From assembly GCF_002078875.1 (NCBI RefSeq), contig NC_034412.1, positions 11,450,286 through 11,514,285 on the forward strand: a stretch of 64,000 nucleotides of DNA, written 5' to 3'. The DNA comes from Numida meleagris (Eukaryota; Chordata; Aves; Galliformes; Numididae). Shown piece after piece: positions 23,793 through 38,100 of this stretch (the stretch's first letter is position 1; each line of letters opens with the position of its first letter). The translations under genes were made by a program, and so were the position numbers. The notes under the pieces are model-generated. The model was not told where the DNA came from and searched no databases. It saw nothing but the letters and a program-made list of their open reading frames with translations.

Positions 23793-26700
23793 TTCTTGAT
23801 GTATTTATTTTCGTAACTTTGGAAAGATTACAACTAATCTTTAGAGAGTACAACTGAGCTGTAAATTAATGAAAAATATTTGTTGCAAATAAACACAACA
23901 GTGAAATGTCAGACTTGCTCTGTTTTTGTGTTTTTTTTTTTACACCATTCACGGAATATTTTGTAGTGATTTATCAACTTAGTTTCTCTTGCAGTATCCC
24001 CCAAAAGACCCTAAGAACAACTATCAATGCAGAACACCATGGACACACTGTTACTGTTTTTCATTAAAAAAAAATCAAAAAGATGAGATATGTGGAAGAA
24101 AAGATTGCATCAAGTCAACACGTGGCCACAGCCCAGCGTTAATAGTGTACTCTGCAGCACGGTGCATCTCAGCAGAGCTTCAGTGTTTGCTGAAGCTTTC
24201 ATATCTGCTTCAGTGAAAACCAATACCTCTGGGTTTCAGTGCTGGCTGTTTATGTGAAACTAAAGTTAGAAGTCAAGCTGAGTTCCATCAGGGAATCAAG
24301 ACAAGTGTGCAGCCAAGAAAGCTGATGCACAGGGAGCCTGATCTCATTCGTACTTGAGTAAGGAAGCAAAGGAAGTAAATTCTGCCAACAAATGTTACCC
24401 TGCAAAGCAGTCTGTGAGAACAATAAGATGTGTATTTTTAAGTAATGCGAAGTGCAAGTGCATGCCATGTGGAGCCAGCTACCCTTTTACAACTAGCCTA
24501 CATTATAGCAGGCGATTTGGGATAAATACAAAAGTCACAAATCTCACAGATTGAGATAACTTCCAAGGAAGTGCTAAAGTTAACGCTGAAAATGTACAGC
24601 ACGACTTTGACCTTCTCATAATAAAAAGGTAGCGGCAGAACACAGGAAGGGACAATCACGCCCATCAAAGTACCCCACGATTTGTGGGAGCAGAAAGGCT
24701 GAAGAGATTACATGGGTACTTCACTTATTTCTCTGAGAGTAACAGAAGCAGTTTTCTGCTCAGAGAACTTCAGAGGTGAGATCAGTACAAAGCACCACTG
24801 ACAGGACATCAGCTCACTGCCCCAGCAACCTGTGAGTGGCCGGGCTGCGGCACTCCCACCTGCAGCAGCTGGACACACTGCGCTGCCAGGAACCGCACAA
24901 GGCTCAGGAAGCCGCCACAGGGAGAAGCCAGAGGTCCAGACAGAGGTTTGCAGACTCCAGCACTCAATCTCTGTGTTAAAGTAATTCCTCCATTCTAACA
25001 GCAAACGTGACAGACAGGCTGCCAGCCCCACGCAAGCCACAGTTACAACCAGAACTCAGAATACCGCTTACTTGACAACTTATCAAATGTTTTTTCCTGT
25101 TTCTAACAGGCTCCTTTTGTTTTTGATCCAACCAAGCTGCATCTTTTCTGTCTGCGGTAACATCCTGCAGCAGCAGCTGGGGACATTAGCTCTGTTTGTC
25201 CCCAATGCCCGGTGTGGAGCCGTGTGTCTCCCACTGCCTTTCCTGTGCCTCAAGCTGCCTCTAGGATACAGCTGCCCAAGAAGCCCTCCTGACATGCGGC
25301 GTTATGGTCAATTACTTCATTATTAGGCAAGAGTATTTTGGACAGCTTTTGCTAACCTCTCAGAACTAAATAAGCAAGCAAAGCTTCCATTCCAACTGCC
25401 AATAGGAATGCATATATATTAGGAAGCTGGATTGGATTTCAGTTTCTGCTCTACAAATATAGTTGGAAAAAAAAAAAACAACAACCATCAACACAACAAA
25501 CAGCTTCCATAGAAACAGAGGAACAGAATTGCTACAGTTGTGCAGGCTGAGAGCTCTCCCCCGTCAGCAGTGAGTAGGCTGTAACATTATCTGTAAGCAT
25601 CCATCTGCAGAAGAATAATGCCTACGCTTTAAGTAGCAAGGCCACTTGAATGGATATCGAGTACTCTGAATTCATCACCCTTGGTATGCAATTTACAGCT
25701 TTACTTAGCCACAGAGAGAATCTCAGCGTCTTGCACTTCTCTTTATGCTGCATTTGTTAAATCCTCTCTCTCTCAAAAGCACACTTGGGTGTGTACTTCC
25801 AGTTGCCTTTTTTGTTTCCCCCTCCCCTCCATCCAAAGGTGTTGAAACTCACCCCCACGTACCTGTGGGCAGTGCTGGGACCTGGCTAGGGCAGCAGGCA
25901 GAGCCTGGTCAGCGCTACCACAACCCTTCCCCGCCAACTGCAGCAACGCAGCACTGTGAGGAGTGCTGGGTAGCAGCGGAGGGCCGAAGTGGCCCAGCAC
26001 TTCTTTACTTTGGCCTTCCATAAAAAAAGAATGACCCTGGAGAAAGACTTAATTTCCCCTCCCACTTCCTTCACCATTACAGTTGATAATTTCTAGGAAG
26101 CAAATAGAAGCCACAAAACCATCCACCTCATCACTGTTCTCCCTCGGCACAAGAGCAAGAACATGGTAAGGCAGCAGGAAAGCGAACTCTCCTGGGTTGT
26201 TCAGCAGGCACATCCTAGAAGGCAACAAGAAGCAAAGGAGGATTTATCCACACACTTGTTTTCCACTGCTGCATGCCATGGCTGGCACCAAGCCACCCGA
26301 AATCCTAAGCCTCCTAAGGTCAGGTCTTCAGTGTCAGGGCTCATCATGTTACCAGCCACTCGGGTTGTTCTCTGTAAGTGCTTTCTCCCCCACCCACCAG
26401 CAGTGGCTGGTGGATATGTTCAGCATACTCATTCAATGCCAATTAAAAAACAATTTTCGTCAGCGGATACCGCATTGACATTTAACTGCGTTTTCATTGC
26501 GCTGGATGGAAACAGCAAATATTCAAAAAGGAACAAAAAAGGGTACAAAGCTGGTTCCAACAGCAAATAGTAAAAATAGTTCACAGGAATATTGACATTT
26601 TTATGTACATTTCATAATTTAGTGAGAAAATCTTCTCTTGTCCAAAGAAGAAAAGCTTTTTTTTTCTTTGTTTCTGATGTTATTGAACAAGTTTTACTTT

Positions 26701-27620
26701 ATATGCTTGTATTCTGCACTTAAACTAATCAGAGGATCTTTTTATGTATCCTATGAAGTCAAAGCGTACTGATGAGATTTATGGTCTCTTTCGAGGATGG
26801 ACTTCCATATAACTTAAGATTTAATTTACATCTCAAGCTATCAAATTTAACTTCAGTGTTGTGGAAAGAGAAAGTGACAGGGAGGGCAGGAAGACAGCAA
26901 GAAGCTCTCACTGGGCTCATACCCAGCGTTCTGAGACAACTCTGCCCCAGCAAGAAAAATGCAGATGCATATATCCACATGAATAATCCATTCCACAAAT
27001 ATCCACAAATTCTAGAGCAGTTTGATTCTAGACTAAGCAAGGTGAAGCCTGTCTATATTCAGGTTTAGATAGAACCTAGCTTTTCTTATTAAGAAAGTTT
27101 TCCTGCAGGATAAATTAGATCATAGGACATCAGATTGAAAATGGGTCATTTTCTTTTTTTTTAAACAAAGAAAACCACAACTTTGAAAGAAAAACCCTTG
27201 CCATTTTTTCCTCTTTTTCTCATGCCACTTTCGGTATTTGATCAGACTGCTTTTTTTTCAGTCTTACAACCTCTCCAATCTTAAAATTATGCAAAAGCTC
27301 CAAGTTCTCTTTATTAATCTGTCTTTTAGAAGACTTCCACCCAAATTCAATCTAAAAATATAGCAGAGAAAACCACTAACAGCACTAGGCATACTGTCTT
27401 CCAGTTATCAGTGGTTACCACCCTACAAGCCACTGCTATACTGAAGTTCACTTCAAGAGAATTTCACAAAACCACATTCACTTGAAAATAGCGCAATACT
27501 TTCTCTTAGACTCTAACTTAAGTACTCAGATTCTTCAGACTAGGATTCAATGCCTTTTACCGGAGGTTTTTACTCTCACTCACGAGCATGGTTCCCCCAA
27601 CGAGTTGCACCAATTTGCAG

Positions 27621-27720
27621 CATTCTGCAACCTACTCTAGGGAACCTGTCATAGTAGGGGGGTTGGACTAGGTGCTCTCCAGAAGTCCCTTTCAACGCCT
27701 ACAATTCTGTGATTCTATGA
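27621..27720 (+). mobile_element. CR1 LINE 3' end, short
   Basis: It consists of about 100 bp with the CR1 terminal signature: GGGGGGTTGGACTAGGTGCT, a CCCTTTCAACGCCTACAATT-like block and the ending TCTGTGATTCTATGA. Confidence 0.88.
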
Positions 27721-28387
27721 CGGGCGACTCTGAGATGAAGCAGAGGCTGAAGAATCCACACTTACCAAAGTGCAGTGGGACAAAACCAAACACCAAGGAC
27801 TATGTCACACCGATCAAGTGATGAAATGTATTCAGAGTTCTGTTGTATAAACAACAGTGTACCTGCTCATCACCACAAACTAAAGGAAGCTAAATCTAAA
27901 TAAAGCTCAACCTCTGGTAGCTGAACACTGTCCTGAACCTTTCCTTGTAATCTGAAAGGAAAATGATAAATGTGACCCAGATGAATCACATTCCCAGATG
28001 GATGTCCCAGCCTCTTTTTCCTGGCTAGAAAGAAGAAAATTTTTTCCAGCTTACTGTAAAGCAATAGCCAGGTCAGCTTGCAATACTGATGAATTTAAGT
28101 AAGCAGATCAAAAGTCTCCCTTAGAGGTGAAACTCACTAAACGTACAAAAAAAAAAAAACCAACACAAAACGAGAAGCTTTCTTGCTTCCCCCTAATCCC
28201 GCTGCAAATGGTAGCATCATTTTGAGTGTGCAGCAGAAGGATGCCACAGAACACAAGCGCTCAGTGTCAGAAATGCCCGTTTGGGTGAGACCAACAGTTC
28301 CCACACCCAGAACACATCTCCAGCAAGGAAGAAGGGGCTGTTTAGGGAGAACCTGCAAACCATGCTCTGGGTCCACTTCCCTCACAC

Positions 28388-29150
28388 CACTTGCTGACCA
28401 CGAGTTTTCCTAACCCTGTCCTGAACCTGTTCAGACCGTCTGTTTTCAAAACATCCTCTGACAGCAAGGTGCTGCTGTGTAAACAAATACTTTTTTCAAT
28501 CTGTTTCACCAAGTGTCCTGTAATTCTGGTACTGCAGGATTTCCATCAGCAAGAGCTCTGTGTTCACCTTACCCACCACCTTCCTGATTTTGTAAACCTT
28601 GATCATACTCCCCTTACACAGCTTCTCCTCTCTTCACTGGAACCTTGTAAATGACAAAACCTGCTCCACATACACAGCAAATTCATCCCCTGGTCTATGA
28701 GCTGCCTTTCTCTGTACCTTCCCCAAAATACATCTTTCTTAAGGTGCAGACATCAAAACTGCCCAGTGCTCAAAAAAGGGGCACACCAATGGTTTAAACA
28801 TTGGCAAAATGACACCTTCTTGTTCACAGTACCTTTCTCTGATGACGCCAAAGGCACTGCTCAGGGTCTTCTGGCTGTTTTTTAGCTGCTGCTGCTCCAC
28901 ATTTGAAGCAATGGCTCTGGAGAACTGTCAGTGACAACATCAAGGCCTCTCCCAGGCTGCAATCACCAGGTCTGAGCTCAGCATCACACTGCCATGGTTT
29001 ACACTAATTTCTTCCTCACTGGAAAAAACTTACAGTTGAAGACTTATGTTTACCTATGCTGAGGTTCATCTACCACTTTTTTTTGACCACTCAGTTATAT
29101 GATGGCCTTCTGGAATTTCTCAGTGCTGACACAGCATCTGACTACTTGGT
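28388..29150 (-). mobile_element. Old, diverged CR1-like LINE 3' region
   Basis: Read on the plus strand, this matches the reverse complement of an ancient amniote CR1-type 3' end in the order of its blocks: TTTGTAAACCTTGATCATACT, CAGCTTCTCCTCTCTTCACTGG, CTGTACCTTCCCC, an AAAACTGCCCAGTGCTC block, then GGGGCACACCAATGGTTTA. Divergence is much higher than in the young copies, so it probably predates the galliform radiation. Its ORFs, such as 28391-28654, are remnants or chance. Confidence 0.6.
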
Positions 29151-32100
29151 TTTCACCAGAACTGGAATTATTTTGAGGCTGGTGCAAGCTAACAAATCAA
29201 GCTGTTGGTTTGAGTAATGCCTAGAAGCCACAGAGAAGGCAACTGAGATCAATCAAGACCACTAGAGCTACTTTATCACTGTGGTAAGACTACTAAATAC
29301 AGAAGATTTATTAAGTAAGACAGAAATCAGAGACAAATTTTAAAAAGATAAAAAAATAACCATATCTCCATGACAGACAGTAAAGAACAGCACAAAATTC
29401 TCTTTTCCTGTCATATGATCCAATTTGGGAAGAGCATCCAGAAGGGTTCTGAGACATTAAAAACTGTTGGCATGAAACAGAGAGTGGAAAGACCTGAATT
29501 CTAGTCTAAAAGGATTTTTGTTTTGGGCATTCTGTGCCACTCTATTTACTGACAATAACACCAGCCCCTTGTTTATTCTACAGCAAAGAAAAAAACAATC
29601 TTGCTCTTTCACCTATGAAGTTACAGGTTCTTTAGAAAAAAAATAGAAGGATTGAGTAAGAATACTACATTTTCAGAGCGTTTCCTTTGATTTCCTCCTC
29701 AACGGACAAATGTTGACCTACATGCTCCTCCAATTTCAAAAAGAACTTACCCAATTCCAATACTTGAAAATCAGCAGGAAACAAACGACTGAGCAAACCC
29801 CAGGAGATCACCATGTTTTCTGTGGGCTGTGATGTGCCAAGAGGCACTGCTGACCACACAAGAGGTGGCCTTGTCTTAGGACAAGACATAATTAAGGTCT
29901 TACTGTATTACATGAGTCCGTGTTACCGGGAGAAAGTGCACCAAATATTTTAATGTGTATTGAATAAAGTAATTGGAACTTTTTGTCTTTTACTTTCTGC
30001 TTGACTTTTCCTTACTTTAGTATTTGACTAGTTTTAAAAATGAGAGTTTCATCAGGTTCTGCTGACTGGACTTTAAAAGAGAAAGCTATTTTTTAGCCAT
30101 AGCTAGGGGATTTAGCCAACCTGGCATCTAAGTTTGCACTCTCAATGTAAGCAAAGTAGTACAACTTTCTTGGAGTCAGTATCAGGTTAGGTGGCACACA
30201 ATGCTTTCAACCAAATAGAAGTAACAAATTCCTTTTGTTTCCCTACAAGTCAACAAGTCAGAAGAACACTGCAATATGGCACCCAGTAACAAATACAGCA
30301 AAGCCACACTAAAATCACAGAACTTTTGGAACCTGATTAGCCAGGATGACAGCCAGCCCTCTCCTCACTGCCTGCCACAGGGCGCGGGCCAAGGGCGGGC
30401 AAAGCGAGGTCCCTGCCCACCAGCTCCTCTCAGCCTGGCATCTGCTGCTCTGCCCCACACACTGCTGGCGTTTCCTCCACACATCCGTCACCAAACAGCT
30501 GGATGTTAAAAACCAAACAGTATTTCCGCTCCTAAACAGAAAGAAAGCAAATTATGAAGTGACCGTGCTGCTAGCAACCTACTGCCACAGAACAAGGATG
30601 GAATCCCTTTGCAATGCTGTCCCGCCAGAAGGCTGAGGTGGGAGGCACTGCTCGCCTCCTCCTGTCCCTGCAGAGCAGACAGAAGGTTCCTCTGAAGGAA
30701 CAAGAGCTGGCCTGTGGCTTCCCAAACAGATGAAAATGGCAAGCCAGCCTGTGGAAGGAGTGAGAGGTTTCAGAGCAGACAGCTATAACATGGGAAGCAT
30801 CAATAAGACCAGGCAGGAAAAAAATTATCTGTATAGTAAGAAATTTCACAAAGTACATATTAACACTGTTGTAGTGCCTACTGAAGAAGATACAGCTTGT
30901 GGCGTTATGCTGTGTGGTGCAACATGGTGCAGTCTCTCAGTCTTGACCACACAACCAGCAGCTCCAAATTCCTCTGGGAAAAGAGGGAAAGGAAAGAGCA
31001 ATTTGGCTTCTAATTACCATGCATCACCCATTCCCTCGCATAATGTGCTTTGACTTTCCAAATCTGCACAGGGAATGGTGTTGGCTTCAACATACAAGTA
31101 AAAACAAATTTTCACATTATTAAGGGACAAACTTCTCTTGAAGGAGAAAGAAAAAACAAAACACCTTTCCTACTTACATAGATTTCTATCTTCCCTTTTC
31201 CCTATAATTTAAATACCTTTACAATCACGATAGTCTGTTTACATTTTTAAACAAAGATGAATTAGTTCATTAAAATGAAGCCAGTCTCAAATGCTCTTTC
31301 ATCCTACAAATCATTTCCTTCCTTATCCAACTCCAGATGTTCTGTCTGCTTTGATCCCATAAGGCATCACAAAACCTTAGATACAATTTCATAAACTGAA
31401 GAAGACATTCCACTCTCAACATCACATTTGCTGTCCTTTCCTCGTGAATAGTGTCTTAAGCAACAAGTCTCTCGCTTTGAAATGGTAACATAGCTTCTAT
31501 TTCAGTCTCATTTTCCTTACTACTTTTGTATGAAGAAGGTGTTTTCAAAACATTTTGAAACCTGTACATGCAACAACTTGTTAGCGATAAGTTGCCAGCA
31601 CACACTTTTGATATAGTAGCATATGCTAAATCACACTTTTGGTTCTAAGGACCTGACCCCGCACATCTCCAGTTTGGCTAACGTAGTTAAGAGGACAAAG
31701 ACTGCTACTATCACATTTACCCTGGCACAAATACTCAGCCCTCCACAACAAGTCAGATTCAATAAATAACATCATTTATAATCTCTTTAAGATAGGCAGT
31801 AACTGTCTCCAACGTTATAGCTCATCCCTCTCCTTTCAACTTCTCTGCTCCGTTTCAAATCTTTTGGATTCTTCCATATGCGTTTACCATTAAAAAACAT
31901 TAAACCCCCTTTAAAACATGCAGTACTTTGCATGAGAAAACTGAAGAGCTGACAAATGAAATGAAGGCACTATCTGAAAGACACACATACAACTCTGGTA
32001 TTTGCCACTTCTCAGAGCTTGGCCTTAGCCCACCTCACTGACAGACCACAGCATGGAGAACACATTTGCCCTCAGCTGACCAGCACTGCTCATGTCCTTT

Positions 32101-35100
32101 CATTTGTATCTGTCCTGCTCCACTTGAACCAATTATTCATTTGAGGTTCCCTGGACCAGGACTTTCATCTGTTAAGGCATTAAGTTATTAAGGGAAATGA
32201 GGCACATGACGATGACAGGTCAGTGAATTTAAGATGATTATTTATTATCCTACATCTTTTATGAACTGGTCATGCTTGACCACAAGGATAATGGACGCCG
32301 TAGAGAGGAGCAAACTAAACACCAATCTCATCCCAGTTTGGTGAGATCAGAGCACAGCACTGTCAGTCAGGTGCAGTCTGGCCTGCACACAAGCACAGGT
32401 GCTGTCAGCAGCCCTGCTCACAGAGGTGCAGCACTGCAGCTTCCCGTGCAGCTAACCCTGCTGCTTGCTCTACTGAAACACAGCCCATGTGATTGACACG
32501 GAGCAAACACACAGGCTGGTGGTCTAAGAAGGTGGTATTCTGAAGCAAGGAGAAGGACTTCAGTGCTAATTAGTGACTCTGAAGAAAACAATTAGAATGC
32601 AAAACAAGTTGTAAAATTGCAAAAGAAACAGTAGGTATATTGACAACGATAAAAAAATACTGCACGTGCACTTTTCAAGAACATTTAATTTAGTGCTTTT
32701 TGTGTTTGCTTGAATCTGAGCTGCCTGCACCTATGGTGCAGGTTCTGCTGGTGCTGTTGACCTCTCTGCTTGCTGGCAGCTCTCCCCGGCTTCTCCAGAA
32801 GAAGCAAGGCTGTCCTGGGGGCCAGCTCGAGCGAGCCCCAGTGTCTGAAGAATACCAACAACTCAGCACGCTAACAGCACGCATTTCGACTAAGGGAGCT
32901 GAAGAGGCAGAACGACAAGGCTGCAGCTGGGCGGCAGCTGGCGCGACCGGGCGCAGTGCGAGCTGCGGTGAGCGCCTGAACTTTGTCCCATTTCCCAAAT
33001 CCCTGCGGCTCCTGCTGCGAGCAGGCAGGCAGTGAGGCTGCTCTCTACGCGTCTGTCAGCAGCACGCTGCCAGCAGCAGCACCTTCCAGAAGGAGCTCGT
33101 GGCCTGCCTCCCCATCAGCCACCCCATCCCTTCTGCCACGTGGAGCCGAGGAGGAACAACCCCAGCGCCCCACGGAGCCCGCGGCACCACGGCTCATGGC
33201 GCTGCACGCTGCGCTGCCTCACCTAAAATGGCTTTTCAGCTGATACAGGAGAGGCAAGCTGACACATACCCTGCAGCCCCCCAGGTCACCTGCTCCCAAG
33301 TCCCAAATCCCCTCCTCCTGCTTCCCAGAACACTCTGAAACATTTTTCCATCCTTTACGTGACCTCACCCTTAAGGACACTTTAGCAAACAGTGTTCGAT
33401 GCCTTCTGACTCACAGCCAGTGGTTTCACTGGCAGCCAAACATGTGCACTCCAAAACACTCTGCAATCTAAATTGCAAATACAGTACAAGTATATCAAGT
33501 TCCCTTTACAGTTTACGGTTTCGTATGCGAATGGAAAAAAACTCAAACAGAATCAAAGCTATACTCTACGTTACAGAAAGGACTTCAGCTATAGAAGGAC
33601 CATGAACATTTTGTCCAAAAAGATATTCCAACTATCTGTGCTTCAGGAACGCAAACAGCTCACAGCAATAAACATGGGGGAAGAGCTGTAGATGGCAGTG
33701 GGTAAGAAAGCTAGTATAAAGTCACACTGAGAAAGAATAAAGTAAAAGAAAACACAGGGGAAAAGAAAACACCACCTTTTTTTCCTCCAAAATGCAAGAC
33801 GAAATAAAAAAATTCTACTAGTGAATGATGGGTTTTGGCATGAAAATTCATAATTATCCGCTCTCTTCCTTTCACCTCTCTGAAATTCTAAGCTAACTTC
33901 AGATCTCTCTGAACTTCTTCCCCAAGGCAAAGGTAGGAAGCAAACTTCCACTGGAGAACTCCCTGCCTCTCCTCCATGGCAGAACGCAGCTGGGGAAGGG
34001 AAGGGTGTGCTCCCTTTGAAGTCTAGTTCCTGGCCCCTCTGTTTGTTAAACTCAGCTCTCCCTCTTGCACCGCTCAAGTGATCACACTGTGCGCTTTGAT
34101 GCCTTTCGCCTGCCTGTGTCAGTGGCCTGGTGCTCTCTCAGGTGCCCCCAGAAGAGGAACCTCCCAGGCTATCCAGATTCATCACAGCCAAAATCACTGA
34201 AGATTGAAATTTAAATGACCAGGGTCAGAAAATGGAACAATTAGAAGCTCTTCCTCCCTTTTCAAAATGCTGAGGTTCAGGCAGTTCTCAGGGCAGAGAC
34301 CAGGTCTGTCTGCTCCATGCAGAGCAGCTTGGGCTCACAGGGAGAGGAAAAAAAAAAAAATGCAGATTGTCATTTGCTTTTTAACTAAACATCACTTGAC
34401 ATCAAAAAAGACCCAGTTCTTACAGACTAATGAAAGATGGACTTCTTAAAAAGCTCTCTGTTATTCTTAAATTCCAATCAGCAAGTAGAGGCAGCAAGAC
34501 AGATTACAAGGTAATGACAGAAATTACATGTGTGATTCAAAGTTAAACACAGAGGAAAGGAAGCTGGTACACACGTCGTATTCCTGGTTATAACCTTGAT
34601 GATGCAGGCTTGGAAAAAATCCCTCTGCCAGCACTTCTGGGCATGTTTTGGCAGAAACAGATACTGGAGGGGAGGAGAGGGAGGAGGCCTGCCAATGGCA
34701 CTCAAGGTCTGTGAGCACGGTGAGGCTCACTGCTTTGGGTCTTCGGAAGACATGGAACCTCAGCAGTATGTTACAGGTTCAGGCACGGCCCAACACAGCA
34801 AAGGAGCGGATGCAACCACCAGCGATAGCAGTTAGTGTTGTGCTTGTGCTGCGATAGCACATGGCAGCCTCAGCCACAAGGCCTCACTTTGCCAGCTGCT
34901 GAGTGAACAGAATAAAATGACAGCCCCTGTCCCAGCAGATCTAGTGGGAGAGAGAAAAGAGACAAGCAGATACATCGAAGTAGAGGGAAATAACAGTGTG
35001 ATATTTGTCAACGTGTCATGAGCTGCATGTGCAACTTGCCAAGGGATGCAGCTGGGCTATTTCTCATCAACTAATGAACAAACAGCTGCGGCACTGCAAC

Positions 35101-38100
35101 TACTCACACTCCTTCCCACATCCCATCAGAGAACTTCATCCAAAGAGTGAGGTCTCCTATCTCTAACTGTGCTGAGCCAAGTAGTACAGGACACGCAACT
35201 TTATGAGAGAGTGCCACGGGTTGGGCCTGTAAGCGACCAACACCTTGCACAGACTAAGGCCTTAGAAACACGTCTTCGCAATCACGATAGACCCGGTAAC
35301 ATTTGGACAGTCAAAAAATAAGCAGTGGGTCACAGTGGCATGGCCTTATTCATTCCTTCACAGCCAGAGGTCAGGGATGACGTGGTTTCTGCTTCCCGCT
35401 GCAGAGCTCGCAGCACTGTCCATCAGTTATGCGTCAATCTCAAGGTTTCTCCTTTTGAAGTAAAAATTTCATTAACACATTTTTGGTCTTTAGGACCTCC
35501 TCTTTATTTATCCAGAACTTTTTCCCTTGAAGTTCATAGCTTCCTAGTCCTGAAACACGAGGAAAAATCTTTATTTCTCCCAGTTTGAAAGAATGCTTTG
35601 AGTTTTAAGTATTTCATCTTTGTTATAAAAAAAAGGAAATGCACATCTGTTCTTAACTTTCAAACAAGTAATGAGATGGTAAAGAGCCCAAACTAAAATA
35701 GTTGCTTGTGGATCTTAGAAACAAGACGTAGATAGAATCTGCCTCATGGCATTAAAAAAGTATCACTCTAGTGCTTCACAGAAAAGTAAATTACTAATCT
35801 ATCCTCTGTATGTCAAAGGCGTGCACTGGGCAACATAAACTACCAGTTCATGTGTTATTGATAATGACAGGTTTATAGAATAAGCCTCATTGTATTTGTT
35901 CTATTAGTTAAGTGAACTGCGCATGAATTAAAAATTGATTTCTCCCCTCCCCACATCAAGGCACTTTCAGCCCAGAGCCCTGCCCTAGGCGCCTGCTCAG
36001 TGCCTGTGCTGGGAGGAATGCCTCTGTAGGCCATGGGGACATTCCCATGTGCAGCAGTGGTTTCACATGCCAGTAAGCCCGAAGGGCCAGCTAGGGCACC
36101 CACACACCGGTACCACCCATGCTCTGGGCTGATGAGGTACAAACTCTCTTGTCTAGAGGCTGTCTGGAGACCTTTTGGTGTCTCACCTGCTCCAATAACA
36201 CCTTCCTCCTCTTGACATGATGTGCAAAGAACCCAAAAAGGAGCAGCGCTCCAGAGGAGCGGGCTCCTCCAGCCGACAGAGATGAGCAGCACTGGGGAAG
36301 AAAGGCAGAAATTAAGAGGAAAACAATGAAGTCTGGAACACAGTAGGGAACATGACCTCTTGTCTGCCATCTGGACAAAGGAGAGGTTTAAGGTTCTGTA
36401 AGCAAACAAGGCATTTATTTTTGATGCAGTGGAAAAAAACAAGAGCTATCAACAGGTTGCAAAAGAAGAATAAATATAGTTGGCCCAACAATCTAGGATA
36501 ATTGTATTTTCAGCTACATACGGGATTAGATAGAGGAAAAACAATCAAGCTGGGGCTGAAAAAAGAACAGCAGATAGTTCTTACTTCAAATGATAAAACT
36601 CCGGATGAAAGCTGAATTGGGAAAGCAAGAAGAAAAAGCCAGCTCTTAAATTTTACAGTCCACAGAATTTAGATGCACAGCTGGAGAAAGAGGTCCAAAT
36701 CAAAGACACCATGTGCACATCAGCAGCTCAATTCAGCACAGGAATACAATGTCAGATGCTGCGATCAAAACCGAAAAGGGTTTATATGGGGGGCGGAGTG
36801 GCCTGGCTGATCCACATGGAGCTTGAGCTGACGACTGAACCTTACATAGCTATTCATACCTGTGGCCCACAAGTAAACAGTCACTGAGCCTACCCTGGTT
36901 AACACCATACCCAGTTGTAAAATATAAATAAATAAATAAAAATTTGATCTGCTATGGAATGTCTCTGTGTCTTCCTCAAAGGTTGAAATGAATATTTCCC
37001 TTTATTCCATGGCTTTCTTTTTGCCCAGACCAGCCACTATTATACATGGTATTAAAACACTTAAATAAAAATGCTAACTTCTTGAATTCACACTTTTTGT
37101 TCCTCCGTGCAAGCTTGTACACAGGCCAGCCTTTAAAATCACAACATTTTTTCCTTGCTTAATCAAAGCCTTGTGTGAGGACATTGACGCACAATAACTT
37201 GGTACTATGCAGCCAAATCAGAGCACCCCACGTTCAACAAACAGAAGTATGAAACAGATTTTACAAATCTATTACATACACGTCAGAAATATTTAACACG
37301 TGATTTTCATTTCCAATCTTTGATGACCCTTTTTCTCCAGAAAACAATGAACTTGAGCACATTGGCTTCAACAGCACAGAGCACACAACCCTCCTTCTGA
37401 TGTACGCATACGCTCCAGTACGGGAAATAAGAACCAGAAAAATTAAGAGTTCAGGAACATCTGCTATCAACTTTTAACCACTGATAAAGGGCCCATGGAA
37501 CATTTGTGGACATAGAGCAGCACCAGAGCACTGGAAGCACTATCTGCTTCCATCCTCTCTGTCTGTAGGGCTGAGGACGCACCCCTCCACTCAAGTCAAT
37601 GGAAGTTCCGCTACCAAACTCTAAAAGTCTGACATTCCTCCACAGTGTGCAAACACATGAGCAAAGCCATCCCTTCCTGCTGCCCTCAGGATAATGGTAC
37701 AAAGGACAACCTGGTTTTAAAACATCACAGCATTTCTCAGAAGGCAAAACAAAACCTATCTTCCTAAGGCACTGCAATTCCAACTACAAATGGACCCCAA
37801 AGGCGACCGTGGAGGTGGGGTAGACCCGCAGAGCCAGGCCTGCAGACTGGCCGGTGAGCAGGTGCCACAGGAACCCAGCCTGCACTGCACATCTGCAACA
37901 ATACACTGGCCATTCTGGTCCTGCTTTTCCTATTGCTTGTTTCCATACCATCGCTAGTAATAAACTGCCAGATGGCAAATGAAGAGTGCGCTGTGTGACC
38001 TTCAGCTGCTGCAGCGGAGTGAACCAGGGGGAATCCTGTCTCTGACAGGCAAGCACACTGACCAGAAGGTGCCAAAATACTTGCACTGTCAGTGCCCCTT

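Larger units (their letters stand above)
21001..27620. other. Intron stretch without a recognisable gene
   Basis: Mixed AT-rich sequence with small GC pockets at about 21600-21720, 24830-24930 and 25850-26000. It holds the (TA)n repeat and the possible hAT fossil. The 110-codon (24708-25040) and 135-codon (26163-26570) ORFs look like chance frames: no domains, no consistent splice sites. Confidence 0.6.

Noticed and set aside
33643..34077. 144-codon minus-strand ORF
   Set aside because: Ends in a Phe-rich stretch from T-rich sequence, with no domain or family resemblance.
35873..36442. 189-codon minus-strand ORF in the intron
   Set aside because: No similarity I recognise, mixed low-information sequence, no matching splice signals. 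A chance frame in a long intron is the simpler reading.
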